Source: Symbiodinium natans (lineage: Eukaryota; Sar; Dinophyceae; Suessiales; Symbiodiniaceae). Taken from it: 31,888 nucleotides of DNA. Of this stretch, positions 9,901-17,980 are shown piece by piece. Under the pieces are notes generated by a model. That model saw nothing but the letters and a program-made list of their open reading frames with translations. It made no database searches and was not told the DNA's origin. The stretch's first letter is position 1. Each line of letters starts with the position of its first letter. Both the position numbers and the translations under genes were made by a program. The DNA lies in contig CAJNDS010000794.1 of NCBI GenBank assembly GCA_905221605.1, positions 37,501 through 69,388 of the forward strand, written 5' to 3'.

Positions 9901-10402
9901 AGACTCGGCCTCACGGAGCAGCTGCACCGCAGCCAACCAGTTAGCATGTGCGCAAGAGGTCACCAGGCGTGTTTCCAATATCACCTTAAACAGTCTTTTC
10001 GTCAGCGTTCAAAACGGATCAATGATGCCGTCACTGCCGTCACAGCCCGGTGCACAGCTAAGGCTTCTGCGTTTGGCGCAATGGCCGAGGCCGCCAGGGC
10101 CGTGCGCAGCCACAGAGCTTGGCACCAATCCGGTGTAATGATGCACGAGAAATGAACCCTCAGACATTTGAGCATCTTTAAACAAAATCTTACATATCTG
10201 CAGCAGGCACACGAGACGACGTTCTCAGCATGCGACACCAAAGAATAGCTCAGTCCAAGAATCACATCTGCTTCCATCTCTTCGTCACAGAGTCTGCGCA
10301 GTAGGCTCCAAGCCGTGCCCTCCAAAGCCCGCTTGCGTAGCACCTCAAGAAGCACAGAACCGACTTCCAGTACAATTTGGTAAAGCAAGAGAACCATCGG
10401 GC
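900..10402 (-). CDS. Pentatricopeptide repeat (PPR) protein gene, multi-exon
   Basis: At least 15 minus-strand segments match the PPR consensus, in which a motif opens with (P)N/DVVxYNxxIxAC and continues with a WxxALxLLxxM helix. The clearest are at 7944-8078 (DVVSFTSLLRACEKDGRW, then LALSLLPVMRQ), 7509-7619 (ILPNAVTYGCILNACE, ALLLLSEM), 7326-7431 (NNVICNTIISTCEKACQW, ALAFLSEM), 6867-6955 and 2469-2643. Most exons hold about one motif and are flanked by AG|G with GT or GC donors. PPR proteins bind single-stranded RNA, one motif per base, and act mainly in plastids and mitochondria in RNA editing, processing or stability. Family members are large and numerous in dinoflagellates. The start codon, targeting peptide and stop were not identified. 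Segments between about 4.5 and 6.5 kb and 8.25 and 9.2 kb lack clear motifs, so two adjacent PPR genes cannot be excluded. Confidence 0.75.
1015..1237 (-). CDS. PPR motif exons (C-terminal part)
   Basis: Reading right to left, 1237-1160 gives MITACEKQSCWRPQI, the first helix of a PPR motif, and about 1137-1015 gives RWELRHALALLRSMRNPDMI followed by ISVLAASAIARR, a second helix and the start of the next motif. They lie close together in the order expected for consecutive motifs. A weaker segment at about 960-980 (FAAAIAACSHALRKAH) may be one more motif. Exact edges are uncertain. Confidence 0.6.
1275..1390 (-). CDS. Probable PPR motif exon
   Basis: One minus frame reads LQLLSEVSAWRWALALFQGG, which resembles a PPR second helix (WxxALxLF). 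The preceding helix is not evident in the same frame, so only part of a motif is supported. Confidence 0.4.
1690..1772 (-). CDS. PPR motif exon
   Basis: The minus strand reads VSLAPNAVSFTTAARRAWSA followed by EKWQS. This is the opening of a PPR motif (xPNxVSFxxA) plus the conserved W of the second helix. It sits in order between other motif segments of the same strand. Confidence 0.55.
2333..2643 (-). CDS. PPR motif exons with a phase-consistent junction
   Basis: A 19-nt exon at 2643-2625 reads NVISYN and ends in a GC donor (ACA|GC). The next exon starts at 2549 after GAAG and reads SIAAYGRGGHCKLAAMLLRQ then MMEAL, ending near 2469. Joined, codon phase is kept across the serine codon and the result is a full PPR motif. 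A following segment at 2392-2333 reads RSNLFSYNSVMLACNTAVQ, the start of the next motif. The correct joining of a split motif is direct support for the gene model. Confidence 0.65.
3110..3195 (-). CDS. PPR motif exon (second helix)
   Basis: The minus strand reads WPRALVLFAQLGLLGLRAD. This matches a PPR second helix and the linker to the next motif (WxxALxLFxxLxxxGLxxD). The first helix of this motif must be on a neighbouring exon. Confidence 0.55.
3440..3548 (-). CDS. PPR motif exon (first helix)
   Basis: The minus strand reads MAEEAVLPNVTSYSISIMAA, giving the linker and first helix of a PPR motif (VxPNVxSYxxxIxA). It lies just upstream in transcription order of the second-helix segment at 3110-3195, which could complete it after splicing. 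Confidence 0.55.
4130..4505 (-). CDS. Two PPR-like motif segments
   Basis: At 4505-4440 the minus strand reads AISGAVGACGSCWTLALDLL, a near-complete first and second helix pair. At 4205-4130 it reads NVCMSACSKAWRVAVNFL, again AC(S)KxWxxAVxFL. Both lie on the same strand and in the expected spacing for successive exons. Splice edges were not fixed. Confidence 0.55.
5040..5450 (-). CDS. Possible exons, unassigned
   Basis: Two minus-strand readings look protein-like. At 5165-5040 there is RLATAVLNGLAKADCLETFR, which weakly resembles a PPR motif. At 5449-5330 there is an Ala/Gly-rich frame (AIGHSSGAAGAGSALVDGAF). No splice chain links them to the PPR exons, so they are reported as candidates only. 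Confidence 0.25.
5551..5649 (+). repeat. (CTC)n trinucleotide microsatellite
   Basis: About 33 uninterrupted or nearly uninterrupted CTC units with two single-base interruptions near 5622-5630. It produces artificial poly-Ser, poly-Leu, poly-Glu and poly-Arg frames that are not genes. Confidence 0.97.
6160..6360 (-). CDS. Possible exon, unassigned
   Basis: One minus frame reads AVDLLGCSSSVYSLQPLVEL followed by AASSDLGSF, a composition typical of coding sequence and lacking Cys/Ser intron noise. It lies in transcription order just after the candidate exon at 6524-6676 and may be part of the same PPR gene or of its C-terminal extension. No family was recognised. Confidence 0.3.
   Translation of the reverse strand: MYCRGSAWMLIICLQPSAIGRVGCFFRSWELQLKKCETMPPEPGPGTWARQTGVAPLPSHLPGMAT
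6524..6676 (-). CDS. Probable exon of the PPR gene, non-PPR or degenerate motif
   Basis: A minus frame reads GFGDVAEVCGRLGFDIWSVT then VLDKLQTMQEKLLYEASKTL and AEVTWE, ending at a GT donor (GGGAA|GTGATG at 6524). An acceptor is available at 6677 (GCAG) or 6664 (CAAG). The text is amphipathic and protein-like. It follows a clear PPR exon, and may be a diverged motif or a short non-PPR segment. Confidence 0.45.
6867..6955 (-). CDS. PPR motif exon
   Basis: Starts after GGAAG and reads GAVAACAVANKWAWSLRLLL then AMLEDALVPD, ending at a GT donor. It contains the conserved Trp, the LxLLxxM helix and the VPD linker that opens the next motif. This is one of the best single-exon matches in the window. 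Confidence 0.7.
7188..7249 (-). CDS. PPR motif exon (first helix)
   Basis: Begins after CCAG and reads VRLDVVGINASLRACGSGDA, then W, ending at GT. This is the first helix (DVVxxNASLRACG). It follows directly, in transcription order, the exon at 7326-7431, whose end supplies the preceding linker. Confidence 0.65.
7326..7431 (-). CDS. PPR motif exon
   Basis: After GCGCAG the frame reads QLLNNVICNTIISTCEKACQ, then WQSALAFLSEMRRFQ, ending at TTTCAG|GT. It is a complete 35-residue-type PPR motif plus linker. Confidence 0.8.
7509..7619 (-). CDS. PPR motif exon
   Basis: After CTTCAG the frame reads VTILPNAVTYGCILNACEFA, then GAWRTALLLLSEMVSMK. It is a complete PPR motif with the LPNAVTYG opening. 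The exon end near 7509 is approximate. Confidence 0.8.
7944..8078 (-). CDS. PPR motif exon, 45 codons
   Basis: The exon starts after GGGCAG and ends at CGCCAG|GTATCC, a whole number of 45 codons. It reads VSSALSAIGTFSEAEDVVSF, then TSLLRACEKDGRWRLALSLL and PVMRQ. This is the most canonical PPR motif in the window. A weaker neighbour at about 8190-8275 (GFNAALRVAWLQ) may be the preceding motif. Confidence 0.85.
8255..9022 (-). other. Long minus frame with one stop, inserted between PPR exons; identity unknown
   Basis: A single minus frame stays open from 9022 to 8255 except for one TGA at 8728-8726. It includes SQQGWRTGTLYWDDVNGPIR, RRLLHSLPEADVVKGHGG, a Gly/Arg-rich stretch opposite the C-rich tract at 8508-8570, and VTRPYGARSTPISCSAGGVP. 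No PPR motif occurs here, although PPR exons lie on both sides. It may be a decayed retro-insertion or chance openness in GC-rich intron DNA. The opposite strand is also open for about 170 codons. Confidence 0.3.
9220..9455 (-). CDS. PPR motif exons
   Basis: At 9455-9405 the minus strand reads GVWTLALHLLGGR, a second helix. At 9292-9220 it reads LVDLITLSGAIASAQWLLAV, a shortened first helix and conserved Trp. The first-helix loop is two or three residues shorter than the consensus, so a frame shift or a micro-intron is possible there. Confidence 0.55.
9548..9765 (-). CDS. PPR motif exons
   Basis: At about 9750-9671 the minus strand reads LNSAMTALEGRWWQALAHL, first helix plus second-helix opening. 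At 9627-9548 it reads QTSAALSCTPDAVALNTAIS then SCAL after CACCAG, the linker and first helix of the next motif, which the WTLALHLL segment at 9405-9455 would complete. Confidence 0.65.
9867..9965 (-). CDS. PPR motif exon (second helix)
   Basis: The minus strand reads CAHANWLAAVQLLREAESIQ then REPWQID. It has the conserved C, W and AxxLLRE helix of a PPR motif. Confidence 0.6.
10012..10135 (-). CDS. PPR motif exon
   Basis: The minus strand reads WCQALWLRTALAASAIAPNA then EALAVHRAVTAVTASLIR. This corresponds to a second helix, the APNAxxxxxAVTA opening of the following motif and its first helix. Confidence 0.5.
10266..10402 (-). CDS. Probable first recognisable PPR exon
   Basis: After TTTCAG the frame reads PMVLLLYQIVLEVGSVLLEV, then LRKRALEGTAWSLLRRLCDE and EMEADV, ending at GAT|GTGATT. 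The second half resembles a PPR second helix and linker (ALxxTAWSLLRRLxxxxMEADVI). The first half is hydrophobic and could be a diverged motif. This is the 5'-most segment assigned to the PPR gene with any confidence. Confidence 0.45.
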
Positions 10403-12203
10403 CTGAAACAACTGCAAACGGACAGAACCCTTGCACACCTTCAACACATGACGTGGCTCCGACCAAGTCGCTGCCGTCGCAAGTCTCGGCTTTCTTGCTA
10501 GTGCTGGAACTTCAGGAATGTCAGTCTTGCCCTGAGCATCATGCAATTCCTGTGATTCTGATGTTTACCAGGAAACACGAGATCAAGGCAGCCAGAAAGC
10601 GGTCTCCACAACGAGCTAAACCCAAACGAGCATCACAGCGTCCTTGAACTGCACCTTCGATCTCCATTACATTACATGGTTCTCTGCTGTGGACCTAGGA
10701 AGTGAAGCGCCAGGAGGAAAGCCACCACTGGAGAAGTGTCACCGCACTCCCCGGACGCCAGTGTCGAGATTCCGAGGGTGCTCTTCAATCGTCTCTGCGC
10801 AAATCGCAGAAGAAGCCAACTTTAAAAGAATACACATCCACCTTGCAGGTTCCAGTCCGAAGAGATGTCTGAGGCGCCCATGTCAGGGCACGCTCTGCGT
10901 CGCCACTGTTCAGGCTCAAACTTACTGTCACACTCGAGCCACAGCATTCAACAAGAGCAAAAGCGTCTAACTTGCCGAGTCAGCAGCTCAAATTCAACTC
11001 TGAAGTGTCATGCTTGCTATCATACTACAGCTCAATTGATGGGAATTATGTTCAGCAGAGTTGAGAGTTGGCTTCACATCGGAGGCATTCTTATTCTGAG
11101 TGGCAGCTGAGGACCACACCAAAGCCTCGGGACTATGGCCCTATGGCTAGTGTGTTTCTTGAGCTGGACGCCTGCCGCCTGGAAAAAGCGCAAGGAAACG
11201 GGAGACAGCCTTGCTGATAAACCCTTGCATCGCTGCAGAGTGTGTGCACCGGATCTGAGCTGGACCAGCCAACGCAACTTGCACTGCTCCATCGCAAAAG
11301 TCGAATTACCGCGCAGGTCCTTTTTTGGTAAATCGAGGCACTGGGCAGCATCTAGCTGCAAAACGACTGCCCGCCCAATGGTCGCCGCAGGCCTGTGAGG
11401 CTTTGAGTCGTCTATTTGCTCTGGAAAGACTCACAAGCTCAACGAGCGGATGCATTTACAGCCACCAGGATTTACTGCCTTCCCCTCAAGACGAACGGCT
11501 CGAATCGTTGCACGATCTGGTCAGTAGTCTTCAATTTGCCGTTAGATGAGGCAACAACGTCATGCCAGGGCCTTTGACTGCTGTGAGCCTGGTGCCACTT
11601 CGTCCTAGGAGTTCGACATGGTTCGACGCATCCTGCTGGAAAGCTCTGTGCGTTGCAAAGGCATTGCAGAGGCATACTCCGAATTTGCCGTGACACGCGG
11701 CGAGCCGTCGGCATGCTGACATGCCGACAGCTGCATCTACTTCCCAGTCCCAGACAACTGTACATCTTCCCGTCTCAAGAATCGAAGAGGGGGTTCCTCG
11801 TTGTTGGACCAGCCTCAAGAGACTGCGAAACGTCGCAAACCTGATTTGTCTGAGAGATGCACATGTCCTAGCAATCTAACCATCTTAGAATCTTCTCCTA
11901 TCCATGACATGTCCAGTTGAAAACACTCTGGACCCGTCAGCACCCGATAGGCATGCCTTCTTTGGTGCAGCGGACGGAGTTTCATCGAACAGCCCAGACC
12001 TTCGATGCATCACTTTGAATATTGAACATCTTTGTGAGCATGGATACGAAAGGCACTCGAAGAGTCATCAGTCGACCGTCGGCTGGGCATGGCGCTTGGC
12101 AGCACCAGCACCAGGAAAAAGAGCTGATCCTGTGAAATCCAGCCAACATGGGACACGGTCAACTCAGTGACTCAAGTTGAAGTGCGGCAGTGCATCTAAG
12201 TGC
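10403..12203 (-). other. Region between PPR and dynamin genes, no confident exon
   Basis: This should hold the 5' end of the PPR gene. Minus-strand readings that look mildly protein-like include an ATG-initiated 54-codon frame ending near 11816 and starting near 11979, one near 11470-11550 (TTDQIVQRFEPFVLRGRQ), and one near 10780 (AICAETIEEHPRNLDTGVR). None has a recognisable motif or a splice chain, so none is called as a gene. Confidence 0.3.
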
Positions 12204-12530
12204 TCATGCCGTGTAGTGGCCGTGGCCTCCAGGACGAGCTGCCACCTGATGCCGCTTGGCTTCCCAGATGTCGGAGGCCGCTCCCACCAGACTCCAAACT
12301 CTAAATCACTCTAGAGGACTGTGACTCAGTTCTGAGAAACCCCACAGGTGGTGCACTCACAACCGGAGCTGGTCTGGCAGGCGCCTGGCAACAACACGAA
12401 GTCTTGAGAAGCATTGGGAAGAATTGCAAGACACACTGAGAAGCCATCGCAAAGCTCACGGCCTGGGTTTGTGCACTTGCTGGGGGTGCTTGAGCCGTCG
12501 GCACGGTGCGCTGCTGTGCCGGATATCCTC
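12204..12530 (-). CDS. Proline-rich exons, probable C-terminal tail of the dynamin gene
   Basis: Three exons join in phase. 12530-12463 reads [20 protein letters not shown] then TQ and ends at a GC donor. 12384-12341 reads [14 protein letters not shown] after CCAG and ends at GT. 12291-12204 follows GGAG and reads [20 protein letters not shown] then GGHGHYTA and a TGA stop. Classical dynamins carry a proline-rich tail after the effector domain that binds SH3 proteins; Drp-type proteins usually do not. No exon linking 13491 to 12530 was fixed (a candidate near 12880-12835 reads [14 protein letters not shown]), so these exons could instead belong to a separate gene. Confidence 0.5.
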
Positions 12531-15500
12531 CTTCAAGAGAGCAAGTGTGGGCATCTGGGTGACTAGGTGAAGTTAGTCGCATGGGCGTCTTGGGGAACTC
12601 AAAGTGGTGCCAACAAGTTCTACATGCTGAAATTGTGTCACATTCTTGCATGTCAGCTTTGGGCCTGTGATGCGACAAGAAGAAGTAGCACGAGAAAGTA
12701 CTCAGAAGCATTGATTGCGTCTGTGTCCGGCGAGGCATTATTGCAATTCCCGTGTCAGGCCTTTGTCACTCGCAGGCACCGGCCTCCGTCGCAACTTCGT
12801 AACTTCTGGAAACTTCCAGGAACGGTCAGGAGATGTCAATCTGAGTCGCCCACTCTTCATCTTCGGCTTCGAAAGCTATGGCTGCCAACGTGGGGTCCCG
12901 TGTCAAAACCTGAATTGCAAATCGGCCACAAGTGACCATGGGCACAGGTGCAAACCTCCCGACTCGTTGTGTCCGCTACTCAGAGGGCAGCAGAACTGGC
13001 GCGCTGCAGAATGGAAAGCAGAGCGGCAAGGCTCTTGCCTAGCATTGTCTTGCGCAAGCTCACCTTTCCACCTTCCTGTGCTCAAAAACTGAGCTGTCCG
13101 CGTTCCTCCAGGATGTGAGGCCTCTTATGGACGGCGCGGCAAAATCTGCTTTGCTTCACTGTTGTGCCCACCCTTCCAAGCCACAAGATGCCGCTTCCAG
13201 AGGGTCTGGCAAGGCTTAAAGGGCTTTCGGGCTCAGGTGCTTTTTCAAGCTGGGGTTCTTTGCGGAGGAGGCTGTACTGAGAAAAGAGAGCAAAAGCGTC
13301 GTAGTTTAAGGGAAGAACACCTTAGACTTCCGCCTAGTGGCCCAAGTGGCCCAAGTGGCCCAAGTGGCCCAAGTGGCCCAAGTGGCCCAAGTGGCCCAAG
13401 TGGCCCAAGTGGCCCAAGTGGCCCAAGTGGCCCAAGTGGCCCAAGTGGCCCAAGTGGCCCAAGTGGCCCAAGTGGCCCAAGTCACAAAGCCCTCCATTGC
13501 TGTCTGAGTGACGGCTCGCCAAGGAGCTCAGAGATCTTATCCTGAAGGCTATGGCATGACATGCGAACACTGTGAGAACTGGGAGAACACTGTGAGAACA
13601 GTGCGAGAACATGTCACTGTCACGCAATCCTTCTGGTTCAGCGCGTTCAGCAGCTCAAACTGCAGCTTGTCCTGCACCTTACACTCTCACAAAAGTCTGC
13701 AGACCGCTCAGCATGGCTCTCAACACCCGTACGATTTCTCCAAGCCACCGCCCTGACGAGATAGAAGCCAATCGCCTTCGGCACTGCGTCGCGGACGTTG
13801 CGCACCTCAAAAGTCGACACAAAAATCAAACGTCAAGCATGTTCCCCCCCCACCCCTACCACAGCTTCTCTTTTTTAACATCAGCGTTTAGTTCCTTGGG
13901 CCGCACTGTGATGGCCAGGTATGAGTCCAACCGCTTCCGGATCTCCTGGCGAAGCGAACTTTCAGAAGATGGAAACTCTTTGAAACATCTCCAACATCTT
14001 CACATTCTTCGACTCTTTCACGTCTCCTTGACAAAAGGCCCGCTGTATCGGTGGTTCTTTTTGTCTGCCTGCTTCTGTCCACCTAGGAGGCCGTTGCCGG
14101 CTGCATGCTTGCAAACTTACATTCGAGGGTCGGGTGCAGGCACTGTGCAGGCCCTGCAAAACGAGACCGAGTTCACAGTGTCACTTGCTATGTCTGGGTC
14201 TGGGGGAGCCAAAGTCGGGACACAAAGAATTTAAGTTGAGAAACGCCCTGAGTGACAAGCCGAATACCGTGTTCATCTTCTGGTACGCAGCACTGGAATT
14301 GTCCTCACACAAATTCTTGTGCCCATGGTGAGCAAAAGCCGTATCCAACACAAGATGCACAGAACGAAGAATCTTAGGGGCACATTGGATCCCAGATCCA
14401 CGCACTCGGAACTTGGGCCTTGATCTGCTGCACAGTTTTCTCACCGAAGGTAGGGTCCTCAGCAAGCTCAAGTGTTGCGGCATGTTGCAACACTTTGCGT
14501 GGGGCCACTTGTGAAGGCCCTTTGTTGTCCTTCTTCTCTTCCTCCGGTGGTGGTGGCTGCCTCTTCTGCTCCTGGGGGACTCAATGGAGTAGACACGAGA
14601 GAAGGGGCCGTTCGAAAGATGCTGAACCTTTTGGCAGAGCAACTCCAGAGTCTCCTTGTCTTCGTACATTGGTTCCATGGAGCCATGTTCTGTCAAGTAA
14701 GACCTAGCTCTGGGAACATGTGCACTCTCTGGTGCGCGGCACGTGCGCAGAAGGTGCGCAGCCTGTGTGCCACAAGTGCGGCAGTGTCCGAGAGCTGCCT
14801 AGAATCAAAGCACTAGCAAACATGATTCTTGGGGCACGCGCGGATCGTTTGTGAAGAGGTAGCCGACGCTGCAGGCGACCTTGCATCATCTTGATCTCAG
14901 GAATTTCTCGAATCAAAGAAGCAAAGGACTACAGCGAGGGGCTACAGCAAAGGGCTACTCAATTGCTCCATGCAGAGTCCTCAGAGGACGAGGGGTATTT
15001 CAGGCTTTCATCAAGCTTTGCCGGCTTGGCCAAGGCAGCAATGACATCATGACACGTGAGGCGTCTTCCATGCCAGGAGCCTGCTGCTCCACCACAATGC
15101 GTGTCTTGTCCTTCTGCTCCTGGATGATGTTTGCTGTCATCTCCAAACAGACCTGCTGCGACATGCATGCCACACGCGTGCATTTCGGCACAGGCATGTC
15201 TGAAGAAATGATGTGACCTACCGTTGCACAAACTCTGTGTCATGGAGGCATGTAAATTCGACACAAACAACGGGGTCCGAGATGCTCTAGTGACACTAGT
15301 GGTCCATGGTCTTTGCGTGCCTCAGCCAGTTTTGGGAAACGGCGGAAAACGGACTGGGCCATGCGCTGGGACAACACCTCAGTCGTCGTGACTACCTCTG
15401 CAACTGCTGGCAAGCAAAGGGTACCCAAGTGTACGCTTGAGAGCCAAGGTCTGCGATGATTCCAACCATGCTGTGCTAAGTAAGCACTTCAATGCCACCA

Positions 15501-17948
15501 TACGATGATAGGCAAGATCAAGTCCCAAAAAGGAATCCCAGCACTCCCTCAACGGAAGCTCACCTGAAGATTTGGAATGGCTCTGCTGATGCACATTCTC
15601 CGAAGCATGACTGGGCCCACCGCGTCCAGAGCCGAAGCAACGTTGTGCACACACCTGGGTTCAGACACTAAGAAATGGCAAGGCGTGAAACCGCGCATGC
15701 AAAAAAGCTCGGAAGGATCGGAAGGCTCAGAAGGCTTGGCGCAGAACTCCACCGCAGGAATGGAGATCTTCTGTAAGTGCGGCCTTGACTTGCAATCACA
15801 CAACGTAAAAGAAGCATAAGAAAGAAACGAAAGAAACAAAATGCAACATAAATCAGATATACGAAATGTACGTAGCGTACGAAGTTTCCACCCCCGAGGC
15901 ACTTGGGACCCCCCTTGCCCCCCTGCTGGAGTTTTCTGGGAAGCTGAGAGCCACCTCTTGAGCCGTTCGAGTTGCCATGCACATAATACAAGCTTATGCC
16001 AAACCCAGAGAAGGATAAGTTAGGGTGGCTTGGCCCAGTTAGACGGTTCCCTTCGCAGTTTCCGAAGCCTTCTAGGCCACTCTGCATCCCAACCTTGAAA
16101 ACTTCTGCGCTATATCACAGCAAACCCTAAACTCTAAACCCCATAAGAAAACGAATGCGACTTATACGGGGCATACGGAGCATACGAAGCACACGATCAA
16201 TGCACAACATGCGAAGCAAACGTAGTATATGCAGCATACGCAGCAGAAAAACACGCGAAGCATGCGAAGCATGCGAAGGTCACGAAGCATACTAAGCATA
16301 CGAAGAAGACGAAGTCGATTCTTACAAGGACGTCTACGTTCTACGAAGTCTACGACGTCTACGAAGTCTAGGAAGTACCAAGCATGCCAGGTACCGACAT
16401 GGAACCATGTGAGCACCGCACAATGCGAGGTACTCGAAGGTGTCTGGGGAAGGAAATCCTGGAAGCGAGTCACCTGGGTGTCAGACATTCTGGAAGAATG
16501 TTCGTGCAAGGCAAGAAATATGCTTTGAGACTCGACTTGAGGCCTTGGCCCTCGTGCATTCGGATGGCACGGTCGATGTCATCATCAGTCATTTCTGCTG
16601 TCATTGGGACATCCAAGTAGTCGGCCTTAGGGCACATCGAACAACCATTCTAGCACTTGATGTGAATTGATGTAGATCTTGCACGAGACGCTGACCTAAA
16701 GGCTTAAGGCTGCAACGAGAAAGTCATTCATGACCTGACGCCTAAGACTGCTCAAAGATCTCAGAGCTGCAAGTTGCCGGAACGAAACAAAGCTCAGGAA
16801 AGCTGCACACCGATCTATGCATCAATAGAATCTCAAAGCCAATGTTTGAGACGTTGACACATGGGCTCCACCTGACATGGAGCTGCTGTCGCCCCCCTGC
16901 CTTGCAAAATCTAAGAAGTACGGTCATTGGTGGCACATGATGGCAAGCAGCGGCACCATTGGCATGTGCTCAGTAGCAGGCAAGTTGAACATGTAGCGCT
17001 GAAGCTTCCGATCATACTTCCCACCTTGGTTGCCAGACAAGTCAACGTTTTGGGCTGTCAAGAACTGTCTGCATGACGCGGCGGATGGTGTTCTTGAACA
17101 TCTCACAATAGTCAGTGATCATCGTCCACCTCAAGCACATGCTGATATAGAAACACAGCTTGAACGAAAGCAACGTGAAATTGAAAACGTTACATAGTCT
17201 CACGGCTTTTCAGGACCAGTGGCATTAACTGCACGCGTCCATGATCCTCGAGAGGGATGCCCTGACCTGGTGCAAGAAAAGCACTCATAAACCACAAACA
17301 GAAATGTATGCATTTAAACATATTAGTATCTATGCATATATGAGTGTGTACACATTTTACTATGCATATATGTATGTATATCTGCATATTAATTATGCCT
17401 TTCCAGGCCTGCCCTACCCCCCCCCCCCCCCCCCCCCCATGCTCATGCTATCCACCGCTCCCTATCCTCGTCATGTCGTCACTTTTGGGATGTCGTACCT
17501 GCCTCAAGTTCAAAAAGCGCCGACAGTTACCAGGATGCCACCCCCTAACCCCGAGACCCTAGAACCCAAAGATGCTAAAGCCCTAGGCTAAACCCGATGC
17601 GCGAAAACACACGTTCACCAACCAGGGGGCAGTTTGGGCTCGACCACAGGCGCTCCTCCCCCGCCCCGCGCTTCCGGTTTTAACTCCAGCCCCACACGAC
17701 AGTGCCCCCTGATCCAGCTTTCTCTGTACATGGCCTGCATGTCCTCTCGCTAACAAACGCCTCCCCACTGCGCAGGCCCCGGCCGAGGCGGATCGCGCAG
17801 TGCGAAAATTAACCCCTAACCTTAAACACCCACCACCACACCACAAAGGAGGGGGCGGGACTGTGAACGTTAAGGCTAAACCAAGGCCCCCAACATAGCA
17901 GGAAGGGGCGGGGAAAGGAAGGGTGGGGCCAACCCAGAATCACATGCA

Positions 17949-17980
<32 letters not shown>

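Noticed and set aside
13082-13110. Alternative C-terminus of the dynamin gene (LEERGQLSF then TGA)
   Set aside because: The text resembles an effector-domain end, but no in-phase join to the exon ending at 13491 was found; it is kept only as an alternative to the proline-rich tail.
13162-13545. Collagen-like Gly-Pro-Ser repeat protein on the plus strand
   Set aside because: The repeat peptide comes only from the 9-bp minisatellite; the flanking frame shows no protein features, and dynamin exons run on the opposite strand on both sides.
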